From assembly GCF_900637185.1 (NCBI RefSeq), contig NZ_LR134352.1, forward strand, positions 5,508,001 to 5,572,000: a DNA stretch of 64,000 bases. Direction: 5' to 3'. Numbering within the stretch: position 1 is the stretch's first letter; each line of letters begins with the position of its first letter. This document shows, one piece after another, positions 15,888 to 27,627 of the stretch. The translations under genes and the position numbers were made by a program. Source of the DNA: Nocardia asteroides (GTDB lineage Bacteria; Actinomycetota; Actinomycetes; Mycobacteriales; Mycobacteriaceae). The notes under the pieces were generated by a model, which saw only the letters and a program-made list of their open reading frames with translations, had not been told where the DNA came from and made no database searches.

Positions 15888-18449
15888 CTACTCGTCCTCG
15901 GCACCGGCGCCGGGGTCGCCGCCCCGGATCGACCACAGCAGCCCGTCCAGCTCGTCGGGCTTGACCAGCACGTCGCGTGCCTTCGAGCCCTCGCTGGGGC
16001 CGACGACGCCGCGCGTCTCCATCAGGTCCATCAACCGGCCCGCCTTGGCGAAGCCGACGCGCAGCTTGCGCTGCAGCATCGAGGTGGACCCGAACTGCGA
16101 GGTGACCACCAGCTCCACGGCCTGCAGCAGCACGTCCATGTCGTCGCCGATATCGGGATCGACGTCCTTGGCCTCGCCCGCCTTGGCGGCGGTGACGCCC
16201 TCCTGGTACTCCGGTTCGGCCTGGGTCTTGCTGAACTCGACGACCGCGTGGATCTCCTCGTCGGAGATGAACGCGCCCTGCAACCGGGTCGGCTTACCGG
16301 CGCCCATCGGCAGGAACAGGCCGTCGCCCATGCCGATCAGCTTCTCCGCGCCCGGCTGATCCAGGATGACGCGCGAGTCGGTGAGCGAGGAGGTGGCGAA
16401 GGCCAGCCGGGAGGGCACGTTGGTCTTGATCAGACCGGTGACCACGTCGACCGAGGGGCGCTGGGTGGCCAGCACCAGGTGGATGCCCGCGGCGCGCGCC
16501 TTCTGGGTGATCCGCACGATCGCGTCCTCGACGTCGCGCGGCGCGGTCATCATCAGGTCGGCGAGCTCGTCGACGATGGCCAGGATGTACGGGTACGGCC
16601 GGTACACGCGTTCGCTGCCCAGCGGCGCGGTGATCTGGCCCGACTTGACCTTCTTGTTGAAGTCGTCGATGTGGCGGACCTTGTTGGCCTGCATGTCCTG
16701 ATAGCGCTGCTCCATCTCCTCCACCAGCCAGGCCAGCGCGGCGGCGGCCTTCTTCGGCTGGGTGATGATGGGCGTGATCAGGTGCGGAATGCCCTCGTAC
16801 GGGGTGAGTTCCACCATCTTCGGGTCGATCAGGATCATCCTGACCTCGTCGGGGGTGGCCCGGTGCAGCAGCGAGACCAGCATCGAGTTGACGAAACTCG
16901 ACTTACCGGAACCGGTGGAACCGGCCACCAGCAGGTGCGGCATCTTGGCCAGGTTCGCCGAGACGAACTCGCCCTCGATGTTCTTGCCGAGCCCGATCAC
17001 CAGCGGATGGTGGTCGTTGCGGGTGTGCGGCGATTTGAGCACGTCGGCCAGGCGGACCAGCTCGCGATCGGAGTTGGGCACCTCGATGCCGACCGCGGAC
17101 TTGCCCGGGATCGGCGCGAGCAGGCGCACGTTCTCGGTGGCCACCGCGTAGGCCAGATTGCGGTGCAGCGCGGTGATCTTCTCGACCTTCACGCCGGGGC
17201 CGAGCTCCACCTCGTAGCGGGTGACGGTCGGGCCGCGCACGAAACCGGTGACCGCGGCGTCGATCTTGAACTGCACCAGCACCTCGGTGATCGCCTCGAT
17301 CATCGATTCGTTGGCGGCCGAACGCTTCTTGGGCGGGTCGCCGTCGAGCAGCAGGGTCAGCGGCGGCAGTGTGTAGTCGCCGTCCACGACGCGGTCGGTG
17401 ACGAACTCCGGTTCCGCGGGCGGCGGCGGGGTCTGGTCGACGGCCTTGGCGGGCGGGCGTTTCCGGGCCGGCTTGGGCGCCGGTTCGGGCGCGGGGGGCT
17501 GCTCGTCGAACTGCAGCTGCTTGGCCTCGCGCAGCGGCGGTTCGCCCAGCGACTCGGTGAGCGCGTCGGAGCCGGCGAACTCGTCGGGTGGGTAATTGTC
17601 GTCCGGGGTGCGGCCACGGCGGCGGGTTCGGCTGCGGTGGACCGGGAATCCGTCCTCGTCGTAGTTCGCCGGATCGTACGGGTCGTCGTCGTGGTGCTCG
17701 CCGAGGCCGAAGTACTCGCGCAGCGCCGAGGGGACCTCGCGCACGGTGGTGCCGGTGAGCAGCAGCACGCCGAACATCATGGCCAGCAGCAGGATCGGCA
17801 AGGCCAGCCAGGGCGTGAGGCCCTGGCCGAGCGGGCCGCCGATCGCGTAGCCGAGCACGCCCGCCGCCCGCGAGCGCCCGTGTGCGTCGGTGGGCGAACC
17901 GGCCGCCAGGTGCCACACGCCGAGCGCGGGCAGCACCACCAGCAGGCCGCCCAGGACCAGGCGCGGCCGGATCTCGGGGTGCGGTTCGGTGCGCATGAGG
18001 ACCACGGCCAGGCCGATGAACAGCAGCGGCGCGAGCCCACCGGCGGTACCGGCGACGGCGCGCACGATGTCTTCGAGGAACCGGCCGACCGGCCCGCCCG
18101 CCGACAGCCACATGGCGGCCGCGATGATCGCGCTCAGCGCGATGAGGGCCAGGCCGATGCCGTCGCGTCGGTGCCCGTGCTCGATCTCGCCGGCACGGCT
18201 GAGCGTGCGAGTGGTGGCGCCGACACCGCGGGCCAGCATGGTCCAGCCGCTGCCGACACCGCGTCCGATCACCGCCAATGGCGCCGTGTTCGACGCGCGT
18301 TTGACCGGTTTGCGCGCGGGGGTGGCGCGCCCACGCGGCGCCGCCGACGCTCGCGGAGCCGCCGCACGGGAGCGCGCCGGCGGCGTCTGCCCCCGGCTCG
18401 TTCCCGCCCGCGCCCGAGAGGTGGTGGTGCTGCGGGACTTACCTGCCAT
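15888..18449 (-). CDS. ftsK: DNA translocase FtsK/SpoIIIE
   Basis: 853 aa septal DNA pump for chromosome segregation. Residues 1-90 are basic and Ala/Pro-rich; four membrane helices lie at ~98-116, 139-155, 166-182 and 214-233; a Pro/acidic linker runs to ~350; the RecA-like motor follows with Walker A GSTGSGKSS (510-518) and Walker B region RMILIDPKMVELTPYEGI, then DELADLMM and ATQRPSVDVVTGLIKTN. The last ~70 residues (LVVTSQFGSTSMLQRKLRVG, then FAKAGRLMDLMETRGVVGP) are the gamma domain that reads KOPS DNA. ATG at 18449; an ATG two codons earlier is equally possible. Equivalent to Rv2748c. Confidence 0.95.
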   Translation of the reverse strand: MAGKSRSTTTSRARAGTSRGQTPPARSRAAAPRASAAPRGRATPARKPVKRASNTAPLAVIGRGVGSGWTMLARGVGATTRTLSRAGEIEHGHRRDGIGLALIALSAIIAAAMWLSAGGPVGRFLEDIVRAVAGTAGGLAPLLFIGLAVVLMRTEPHPEIRPRLVLGGLLVVLPALGVWHLAAGSPTDAHGRSRAAGVLGYAIGGPLGQGLTPWLALPILLLAMMFGVLLLTGTTVREVPSALREYFGLGEHHDDDPYDPANYDEDGFPVHRSRTRRRGRTPDDNYPPDEFAGSDALTESLGEPPLREAKQLQFDEQPPAPEPAPKPARKRPPAKAVDQTPPPPAEPEFVTDRVVDGDYTLPPLTLLLDGDPPKKRSAANESMIEAITEVLVQFKIDAAVTGFVRGPTVTRYEVELGPGVKVEKITALHRNLAYAVATENVRLLAPIPGKSAVGIEVPNSDRELVRLADVLKSPHTRNDHHPLVIGLGKNIEGEFVSANLAKMPHLLVAGSTGSGKSSFVNSMLVSLLHRATPDEVRMILIDPKMVELTPYEGIPHLITPIITQPKKAAAALAWLVEEMEQRYQDMQANKVRHIDDFNKKVKSGQITAPLGSERVYRPYPYILAIVDELADLMMTAPRDVEDAIVRITQKARAAGIHLVLATQRPSVDVVTGLIKTNVPSRLAFATSSLTDSRVILDQPGAEKLIGMGDGLFLPMGAGKPTRLQGAFISDEEIHAVVEFSKTQAEPEYQEGVTAAKAGEAKDVDPDIGDDMDVLLQAVELVVTSQFGSTSMLQRKLRVGFAKAGRLMDLMETRGVVGPSEGSKARDVLVKPDELDGLLWSIRGGDPGAGAEDE

Positions 18450-18455
18450 GACCAT

Positions 18456-18737
18456 CAGGCTAGCCGCTCGGGCACCGTCCGGACCATCCGCAACACTGGC
18501 CCCACCCCGGTTGCGACGCTGATCTCACCCGGAGTCGCAGGTAGCGGGGCCCCGGTCAGCGCGCGGAAAACTCGCCCGGAACCGCGTTTCGCGGGTGTCG
18601 GCTTATCGAAACCTTGGCGAACGCCTGTATTTCGGCCGTTGGACCGCCGCAGCGCTGGCGCGGGCGCCGATCGGCTCGGTACGTTGACTGCGCTCGATCG
18701 GGCCGACGGCCCGTGTTTTGTGAAGGGGAACCTACAA
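18456..18737. other. Divergent intergenic region ftsK / DUF4189 gene
   Basis: About 280 bases between the two start codons. It must carry both promoters. I saw a ribosome site (AAGGGGA at 18723-18729) for the plus-strand gene but no promoter I would defend. Confidence 0.4.
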
Positions 18738-19130
18738 GTGAAGAGACTGCTCACCAGCGCTGCCGTGTTCGGTGCCACGACCGCGGCGTTGTTCGCGGGG
18801 CACATCGCGCCGGCGAACGCGCAAGCGAGCTACTACGGTGCCATCGCGGCATCGGTCCGGGCGGGGGTCTACGGGTACGCCACCGATTACGGCAGTTACG
18901 CCGATGCCGAGGCGGGCGCCATGGCGGCCTGCCGGCGCGGCGGTGGCGGCGGTGGCTGCGATGTGAAGGTGTCCTATCGCAACGGCTGCGGCGCCATCGC
19001 GATCTCGCGCGGCTGGTGGAGCTACGGCAACGCCGCGACCATCGGCGGCGCCAAACGTGAAGCACTGAACAGCAATCCGGGCAACGCCTCCATCAAGCAC
19101 TGGAACTGCACGAGCGGTTACCAGCTGTGA
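18738..19130 (+). CDS. Secreted DUF4189 protein
   Basis: 130 aa. Signal peptide KRLLTSAAVFGATTAALFAG with a cleavage site after APANA (residue ~29). The mature part has the DUF4189 features: YYGAIAASVRAGVYGYATDY, then a Gly-rich loop GGGGGGCDVKVSY and NGCGAIAISRG, with four cysteines that can form two disulfides, and a final HWNCTSGYQL. Function unknown; the fold occurs in small exported actinobacterial proteins. GTG start at 18738 with AAGGGGA. The next gene starts 29 bases after its stop, suggesting one transcript. Confidence 0.85.
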   Translation: MKRLLTSAAVFGATTAALFAGHIAPANAQASYYGAIAASVRAGVYGYATDYGSYADAEAGAMAACRRGGGGGGCDVKVSYRNGCGAIAISRGWWSYGNAATIGGAKREALNSNPGNASIKHWNCTSGYQL

Positions 19131-19159
19131 ATCTTTCGACCACGACCCGGGGAGTTGTA

Positions 19160-19714
19160 GTGAACAACCGTCCATTCAAGACCGCCGCCGCCCTCGTCGC
19201 GATCGTCGCGGCACTCGGGCTCACCGCCTGCGGTTCCGGCTCCGACACCACCGCGACCGGTGGCCAGAGCACGACCGCCGCGGGCGGAGCGTTCGAATCG
19301 GGCAACACCAAGCAGGGCAAGGAGGAGGGTGGCGAGCCCGCGCCCACCACCCCGCCGAATCTGCCCAAGCCCACCGCGGCCGAGCTGAACAGCCGGATCA
19401 ACAAGGCGCTGGCCGGTCAGCTCACCGGGGACGAGAAGAAGACCTACATCGAGGACGCCGACCAGGACCCGATGCTGGTCGACAAGTTCGTCGACGCCGC
19501 GAAGAAGAACAAGGTGACCGTCGCGATCACCACCGTCGGGGAACCCGCCGACGGCAAGCTCAAGGCCGACGCCGACGTCACCATCGACGGCAAGCCGGTC
19601 CAGAACGCCTTCGTCGACTTCGTCGCCGAGGACGATTCGTGGAAGGTCTCGCACACCTTCGCCTGCAATATCGTGAAGTCGGCCCAGCTCGACTCCGCGG
19701 CCTGCCAGGCCTGA
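19160..19714 (+). CDS. Mtb12-like lipoprotein
   Basis: 184 aa. Signal sequence with lipobox LTAC at about residue 22-25, so it is lipid-anchored outside the membrane. After a ~45-residue Ser/Thr/Gly/Pro-rich linker, the C-terminal ~100 residues (PTAAELNSRINKALAG, then VTIDGKPVQNAFVDFVAED, SWKVSHTFACNIVKSA) match the domain of the mycobacterial low-molecular-weight antigen MTB12/CFP-2. GTG at 19160 chosen because GGGGAG precedes it; an in-frame GTG at 19127 overlaps the previous stop. The strong hairpin 19723-19753 ends the unit. Confidence 0.8.
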   Translation: MNNRPFKTAAALVAIVAALGLTACGSGSDTTATGGQSTTAAGGAFESGNTKQGKEEGGEPAPTTPPNLPKPTAAELNSRINKALAGQLTGDEKKTYIEDADQDPMLVDKFVDAAKKNKVTVAITTVGEPADGKLKADADVTIDGKPVQNAFVDFVAEDDSWKVSHTFACNIVKSAQLDSAACQA

Positions 19715-19722
19715 GACGACGA

Positions 19723-19753
19723 AACCGCCGGGAGACCTTGTCTCCCGGCGGTT
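19723..19753. terminator. Bidirectional terminator between Mtb12-like gene and rnj
   Basis: Perfect 13-base-pair stem AACCGCCGGGAGA / TCTCCCGGCGGTT with a five-base loop between convergent genes. Confidence 0.9.
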
Positions 19754-19766
19754 CTCGCGTAGCGGA

Positions 19767-22853
<3,087 letters not shown>

Positions 22854-22855
<2 letters not shown>

Positions 22856-23300
22856 GGATCTGAACGCTCATACCGCGCGGCTGCGCGAGGAACTGATCGC
22901 CGCCGCCGCCCTCGGCGACGAGAAAACGCAGGCCACCGCCGCCGCACTGGCCGCGGCGGTGGAGAGTTCGAGCCGGCTGGTGCTGCTCTCGGCGCTGTCG
23001 GAACTGGCCGCCGAGATCAGTACCGAGCTGGGTGACCGCACCGTGCACGTGCGCCTGGAGGGCACCGAGGCGGTCGCCGACGTGCGCAAGAACACGGCGA
23101 CGGGCTCCGACGAGCCGCCGACCTTCGAGGAGATGACCGGCGACATCAGCCGCGTCACCCTGCGGCTGGTCGAGCAGCTCAAGTCCAAGGCCGAGGAGGC
23201 GGCGGCGCAGAACGGCCAGTCGCTGAACTCGTGGCTCTCCGGTGCCGTCACCGGCGCGCTGCGCGATCAGATGCGCGGCCCGGGCTCGAAGGGCTGGTGA
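22854..23300 (+). CDS. Ribbon-helix-helix (HicB/Arc-like) protein
   Basis: 148 aa. The last ~45 residues (SRVTLRLVEQLKSKAEEAAA then GQSLNSWLSGAVTGALRDQM) form the strand-helix-helix of the Arc/MetJ/HicB antitoxin DNA-binding fold: a beta strand with alternating polar residues, then two helices ending with SLNSWLS. Residues 1-90 are an alpha/beta domain with TVHVRLEGTEAVADVRK. No toxin partner is adjacent, so it is more likely a stand-alone regulator than a toxin-antitoxin antitoxin. The ATG lies inside the third GTCAT half-site of the putative operator. Confidence 0.7.
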
Positions 23301-23314
23301 CCGCGCCCGGTCAC
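23297..23314. terminator. Hairpin at convergent stops
   Basis: GTGACCG-CGCC-CGGTCAC covers the stop codons of both flanking convergent genes. Seven base pairs, short loop; a weak bidirectional terminator. Confidence 0.4.
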
Positions 23315-24510
23315 AGCAGGGGCGCCAGATCACCGCGCTCGCCGATGACCACCTCGTCGAGCTCGAGCCAGTCGGCCATCTCGCGCAGCGCCGTGCGCAG
23401 CGCCGCCGCGGTCTCGGCGGTGGCGTGGCCGGGTTCGGCGAAGGCGCCGGGTGCGAGCAGCCTGCCGCTGCCGCGCTCGGCGCGCAGGTCCACCCGGCCG
23501 ACCAGCTCGCCGTCGAGCAGGAACGGGAAGACGTAGTAGCCGTGCACCCGTTTGGGTTCGGGTGTGTAGATCTCGATGCGGTAGTGGAAGCCGAAGATCC
23601 GCTGGGTGCGTGGGCGGAAGAAGATCAACGGGTCGAACGGGCACAGCAGCGCGGCGCCGGTGATCCGGCGCGGGGTGCTCGCCTCCGGGTGCAGGTAGGC
23701 GGGCGCGTCCCAGCCGTCGACGTCGACCGGGATCAGCTCACCGGCGTCGACGAGATCGGCGATCGCGGGCGCGCTCTGGCGGCGTTGCAGCCGGTAGTAG
23801 TCGCGCAGGTCGGCCTCGGTGCCGATGCCGAGCGCGCGGGCGGACCGGCGCAGCAGTTCGCGCACGGCCTCGTCCTCGGGGACGCGCCGGTCCAGGACGT
23901 CGGCGGGCACGACCCGCTCGGTGAGGTCGTAGTGCCGGGTGAAACCGGCGCGGCGCGCGATCGACAGCTCGCCCGCGGCGAAGAGTTGCTCGCACACCAG
24001 TTTGGTGTCGCTCAGGTTCCACCAGGTGCCCTTGGCGCGGGGCTTGTCCAGCTCCAGATGCCGTTCGATCTCACCGGCGCTGGCGGCGCCGACCTCGGTG
24101 ACCACGTCGAGGATGTCCTTGCCCAGGGTCGGATTGCGTTCGGCGGCCTTGCGCATCCCCGCCCAGCGCCCGTCCTGGTACTCGGTCATCCGCCAGCGCA
24201 GCAGCGGCCAGTCGGCGACGGGGATCAGCGCGGCCTCGTGCGCCCAGTACTCGACCAGGCCGCGCCGGGCCCGCGGACTGTCGGACCAGGCTGCTCGCTC
24301 CAGCAGGGTGCGGTCGTAGGGACCGATCCTGCTGAACACCGGCGCGTAGTGTGCCCGCACCACGGCCGAGACCGAATCCAGTTGCAGCAGGCGGGTTCTG
24401 GCGACCACGTCGAGCACCGCCCGGCGGTTCGGCTTGGCCGGTCTGCGCTTACCGAAACCCTGCGCGGCCAGCGCGATCCGCCGGGCCGTCGCCGCATTCA
24501 TCCGCTGCAT
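23311..24510 (-). CDS. YcaQ/AlkX-like winged-helix DNA glycosylase
   Basis: 399 aa HTH_42 family protein. The N-terminal QLDSVSAVVRAHYAPVFSRI contains the Gln-Leu-Asp catalytic motif of YcaQ-type enzymes, which unhook interstrand cross-links and remove N7-alkylguanine; some Streptomyces relatives protect against their own alkylating natural products. Further family pieces are RGLVEYWAHEAALIP, TWWNLSDTKLVCEQLFAAGE, CPFDPLIFFRPRTQRIFGF and VHGYYVFPFLLDGELVGRVD. ATG at 24510 is preceded by no ribosome site. A PafBC-like promoter whose predicted start falls on the ATG suggests a leaderless, damage-inducible transcript. Confidence 0.82.
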   Translation of the reverse strand: MQRMNAATARRIALAAQGFGKRRPAKPNRRAVLDVVARTRLLQLDSVSAVVRAHYAPVFSRIGPYDRTLLERAAWSDSPRARRGLVEYWAHEAALIPVADWPLLRWRMTEYQDGRWAGMRKAAERNPTLGKDILDVVTEVGAASAGEIERHLELDKPRAKGTWWNLSDTKLVCEQLFAAGELSIARRAGFTRHYDLTERVVPADVLDRRVPEDEAVRELLRRSARALGIGTEADLRDYYRLQRRQSAPAIADLVDAGELIPVDVDGWDAPAYLHPEASTPRRITGAALLCPFDPLIFFRPRTQRIFGFHYRIEIYTPEPKRVHGYYVFPFLLDGELVGRVDLRAERGSGRLLAPGAFAEPGHATAETAAALRTALREMADWLELDEVVIGERGDLAPLL

Positions 24511-24516
24511 CCGCTC

Positions 24517-24539
24517 AGCCTGGCACAGGGGTCCGACAG
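24517..24539 (-). promoter_or_regulatory. PafBC-like promoter candidate before the YcaQ-like gene
   Basis: Minus strand reads CTGTCGGAC, eight bases, CAGGCT. Against tTGTCRgtg-N8-TAnnnT it keeps TGTCGG and the exact spacing but has C for the first T of the -10 and weak matches in the lower-case positions. Transcription would begin at or next to the ATG. Confidence 0.4.
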
Positions 24540-24550
24540 GTGCGGCGGGC

Positions 24551-25576
24551 TCAGGTGGAGACCCGCACGACCCCGGCGGTATCGATCTCGGTGCGCCGGT
24601 CCCCCAGCGGCCCGGCGGCCAGCACCGTCGCCACCCACCTTCGCCCGATCGGCAGCACCCGCACGGTGACGGTGCCCGCGTCGGCGGTGTCGAGTTCGGC
24701 GACGGCGGCGTCGATCACGTTGGCGCGCACCCAGGTCGGGACGCCACGGAAGCCGCCGTCGTCGAGCAGGGTCACCTCGACGCCGCGGCCGCGCGCGCCC
24801 CGGGCGGCGGCGCTGAGCCGTTCGGTGACCAGTTCGGGGGCGCGCAGGCCGTCGCGCAGTTCGGCTTCGAGCAACCGGCACTGTTCGCGTTCGGCCGCGG
24901 TGAGCCGGGCGCCCTCGGCGATCCGGGCCAGGATCGGGCGGGCGACCTGGTCGAGCCGGGCCAGCTGCCGGTCGCGTTCGGCGCTGGCGGCCGAGAGCGC
25001 GGCCTCGGTGGCGGCGCGCCGGTTGGCCTGGCCGCGCAGTTCGCGCAGCGAGCGCTGGGTGGGCCGCACGATGGCCATGAACACCGTCACCACGCCGACG
25101 GTGGCCACCGGGGTCAGCGCCCGCACCACCGTCTCCGGATGCCAGGTGGTGAACACCCCCATCGTGATCAGCACCGTCGCGGCGGCGGCCACCCCGAGCC
25201 AGGCCGACAGGATCCGCCCGCGCAGCACCAGCATGGCCAGCAGATAGGAGGTGGGGTAGGCGGTCCACAGCTGATGCGAGAACCCGACCGGGTTCTGCAC
25301 CCACGGCACCGTCAGCGCCATCGCCACCGGCCCGGCGCAGGCGACGTAGGCGGTGGCGGGCCAGGGCAGCGGGTCCACCGGGAACACCAGCACCACCAGC
25401 GCGGCCACGGCCATCAGCACCAGCGCGCAGGCGGCCGGGATCGGCGGCACGATGTCGAAGTTCACCCGCAGGTACATCACGATGGTGGCCTCGAAGATCA
25501 CCACGAACAGCCACGCCATGCCGTCGCTGAGGCCGAACAGATCGCGAATGCCGAAGGGCAGGTCCCGCTCAGCCAT
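24551..25576 (-). CDS. Membrane protein with a degenerate sensor-kinase-like C-terminus
   Basis: 341 aa. Six or so membrane helices fill residues ~18-170 (MAWLFVVIFEATIVMYL, CALVLMAVAALVVLVF, YLLAMLVLRG, VAAAATVLITMGVF, VATVGVVTVFMAIV). A helical stretch with LARLDQVARPILARIAEGAR then resembles a dimerisation region, but there is no phospho-accepting His, and the C-terminal domain has no clear N, G1 or G2 ATP-binding boxes. It overlaps the true kinase gene by eight bases and ends the operon. I infer an accessory subunit that pairs with the kinase or modulates it. Confidence 0.65.
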   Translation of the reverse strand: MAERDLPFGIRDLFGLSDGMAWLFVVIFEATIVMYLRVNFDIVPPIPAACALVLMAVAALVVLVFPVDPLPWPATAYVACAGPVAMALTVPWVQNPVGFSHQLWTAYPTSYLLAMLVLRGRILSAWLGVAAAATVLITMGVFTTWHPETVVRALTPVATVGVVTVFMAIVRPTQRSLRELRGQANRRAATEAALSAASAERDRQLARLDQVARPILARIAEGARLTAAEREQCRLLEAELRDGLRAPELVTERLSAAARGARGRGVEVTLLDDGGFRGVPTWVRANVIDAAVAELDTADAGTVTVRVLPIGRRWVATVLAAGPLGDRRTEIDTAGVVRVST

Positions 25577-26789
25577 CGCTGCCCCACACCAGGGTCACCA
25601 CGGTGCCCGCGCCGGGCGCGGACTCGACGAACGCGGCCCCACCGGCGAGGGTGCGCATCCGGCCCAGGATGCTGCCCGCGATGCCCATCCGATCGGCGGG
25701 TACCCGGGCGGGGTCGAAGCCGGCGCCGTCGTCGGTGAGCGCCACCCTGATCCCGCCGGTGGCCACGGTGATCGATACCTCGCGCCGGACCCGCCGGCCG
25801 GCCACGTCGGCGTGGCGCAGGCTGTTGCGCACGGCTTCGCTCAGCGCCGCGCCCAGGACCTGGGCGGCTTCCAGCGGCAGGCACAGGTCCGCACCGCGCC
25901 GGAAGTCCTGCACGTGCACGTCGGGGTCGACCTCGCGCACGGCGGCACGCAGGAACTCCACGGCAGCGGCCGCGTCGAGATGGTCGAGTTCGGGCGCGCT
26001 GCGGGCCTGGTCGAGCTGGTCGAGGGTGCGCGCGGCCTGGGAACGCAGCACCGCGGACGACTCCCCCGCCCGCGAGGCCTCGAGCAGGGTGGACAGCACC
26101 GCGTCGTGGATGAGCGCGGCGAAGCGGGCACCCTCGCGTTCCCTGGCCGCCGTCGCCGCGACCGTCGCGGCGCGCGAACGCTGCCGGACCGCTTCCCGGT
26201 CGACACGCTCGGCCGCGGTGCGCGCGTACACCACGCACCACAGGAACAGCGCCGCCACCCCGAGCGCCCTGGTGATGTCGCCGAACAGCGCCCAGGCCGA
26301 ACTGTCCGGCACCACAGCGGCATTGGAGGCACTGGTCGCCACCGCGAGCACCGCGGCGAACCCGGCCGCCAGCCGGCCCGACCAGGCCAGCCCGCCGGCC
26401 ATCACCCCGAGCACCAGCCCGCGATAGGGCCAGGACGCGAAGGACCCGATCGAGACCACCGAGTACACCAGCGGCGTCGTCACCGTCGCCGCGAAGTAGC
26501 AGATCGCCGCCGCGCCGGCGACCCGGCGGATCGCGGCGACCGGTCCGCGCGCCGACACCATCGCCAGCGGCAGGAACAGCGCGTACGCCGCGATCAGGTG
26601 GACTTCGGGCCAGATCGACCGGTTGACCGGCTGGATCAGCACCGCGGGCAGTTCCAGCGTCATCACGATCACCGCGCCGACGCCGATGACCACACCGAGC
26701 CTGCGCAGGATCTGATCGGTCGCCGCCCGGGACAGCTCGGTGTCCGCGGCGGCGGGTGCGGTCGCAGGCCGGACCGCGGTGGCGGTCAT
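25569..26789 (-). CDS. NarL-type sensor histidine kinase
   Basis: 406 aa. Residues ~30-190 contain about six membrane helices with little external loop, so it may sense membrane state or a lipid-phase signal. The phospho-accepting His228 is in FAALIHDAVLSTLLEASR. The ATPase part has an N-box ALSEAVRNSLRHAD (Asn322) and a G1 box LTDDGAGFDP (~351-360), followed by GIAGSILGRMRTLAGGAAFV. The start overlaps the regulator's stop (ATGA), and the end overlaps the kinase-like partner. Partner of the response regulator at 26786. Confidence 0.88.
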   Translation of the reverse strand: MTATAVRPATAPAAADTELSRAATDQILRRLGVVIGVGAVIVMTLELPAVLIQPVNRSIWPEVHLIAAYALFLPLAMVSARGPVAAIRRVAGAAAICYFAATVTTPLVYSVVSIGSFASWPYRGLVLGVMAGGLAWSGRLAAGFAAVLAVATSASNAAVVPDSSAWALFGDITRALGVAALFLWCVVYARTAAERVDREAVRQRSRAATVAATAAREREGARFAALIHDAVLSTLLEASRAGESSAVLRSQAARTLDQLDQARSAPELDHLDAAAAVEFLRAAVREVDPDVHVQDFRRGADLCLPLEAAQVLGAALSEAVRNSLRHADVAGRRVRREVSITVATGGIRVALTDDGAGFDPARVPADRMGIAGSILGRMRTLAGGAAFVESAPGAGTVVTLVWGSDG

Positions 26790-27460
26790 GTGCGCTGCTG
26801 CCGTTCCGGCACGGGCAGCCAGCCGTCCTCGACGGCCCGTTTGTACAGGTCGGTCTTGGTGGGGGCGGGCCTGCCCGCGTCGGCGTATTTCTGCCGGATG
26901 CGGCCGAGGTAGTCGTTGACGGTCTGCTCGGACAGCCCGGTCAGCCGGGCCACCCGCGACGCCTTCTCCCCCGAGGCGTACAGCATGAGCACTTCTTCCT
27001 GGCGCGGGCTCAGGCCCACGTCGGACAGCTGCGGGTCACCGTCGATGGCCGCGGCCCAGTCGGTGGTGACGACCTGTTCGCCCGAGGCCGCCGCGCGCAC
27101 GGCCGCGACCACGGTGGCCACGCTCTCGGACTTGCGCAGCACGCCCAGCACCCCGGCTTTGGCGGCGGAGCGCACCAGGAAGGCGTTGTCGGCGCCGGTG
27201 AACACCAGCACCTCGATGCCGCGTTCGCGCAGCGCGGTCACATTGTCCTCGGGGCTGGAGCCGTCGGGTAGGCGCAGGTCGAGCACCACCAGGTCCAGCG
27301 CGTCGTCGGCGGCGAGCAGGCCGGCCACGGTGTCGGCGGTGGCGACCAGGTCGAGGTCCGGCTCGGGGCCGAGCATGGCCGCGAGGCCGATCGCCACGGA
27401 CTCGTGGTCCTCGACCAGCCCGATCCGCCGCACCACCGGAGTCTGTTCCAACTCGCTCAC
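26786..27460 (-). CDS. NarL/LuxR-family response regulator
   Basis: 224 aa. Receiver domain with acidic pocket VEDHE (residues 16-20), phospho-acceptor Asp61 in LVVLDLRLPDG, Thr/Ser switch in VLVFTGAD and Lys in GVLRKSES. The C-terminal helix-turn-helix LSPRQEEVLMLYASGEKAS, with VARLTGLSEQTVNDYLGRIR, is the LuxR type. It is first in the three-gene operon with the kinase and the kinase-like protein. Targets unknown. Confidence 0.92.
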   Translation of the reverse strand: MSELEQTPVVRRIGLVEDHESVAIGLAAMLGPEPDLDLVATADTVAGLLAADDALDLVVLDLRLPDGSSPEDNVTALRERGIEVLVFTGADNAFLVRSAAKAGVLGVLRKSESVATVVAAVRAAASGEQVVTTDWAAAIDGDPQLSDVGLSPRQEEVLMLYASGEKASRVARLTGLSEQTVNDYLGRIRQKYADAGRPAPTKTDLYKRAVEDGWLPVPERQQRT

Positions 27461-27627
27461 CCGACACTCCCCATCCTCGACACACCACTGCGCGGCCGAC
27501 CCGCGACCCGTCGGAGTCGAGTTCTACCGCATCGCGCGCCCGGATGTCAGCCCACCAGAATTCGGGGCCGGACCATCGCCGCCGTCGTGGCGGCGACGCG
27601 ACCAGCCGTATTCCGGTGCGCGGCGGC

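Noticed and set aside
15555..19130. 1191-codon plus-strand frame opposite ftsK
   Set aside because: Shadow of ftsK. Its last ~130 codons are the genuine DUF4189 gene, which has its own start and ribosome site at 18738.
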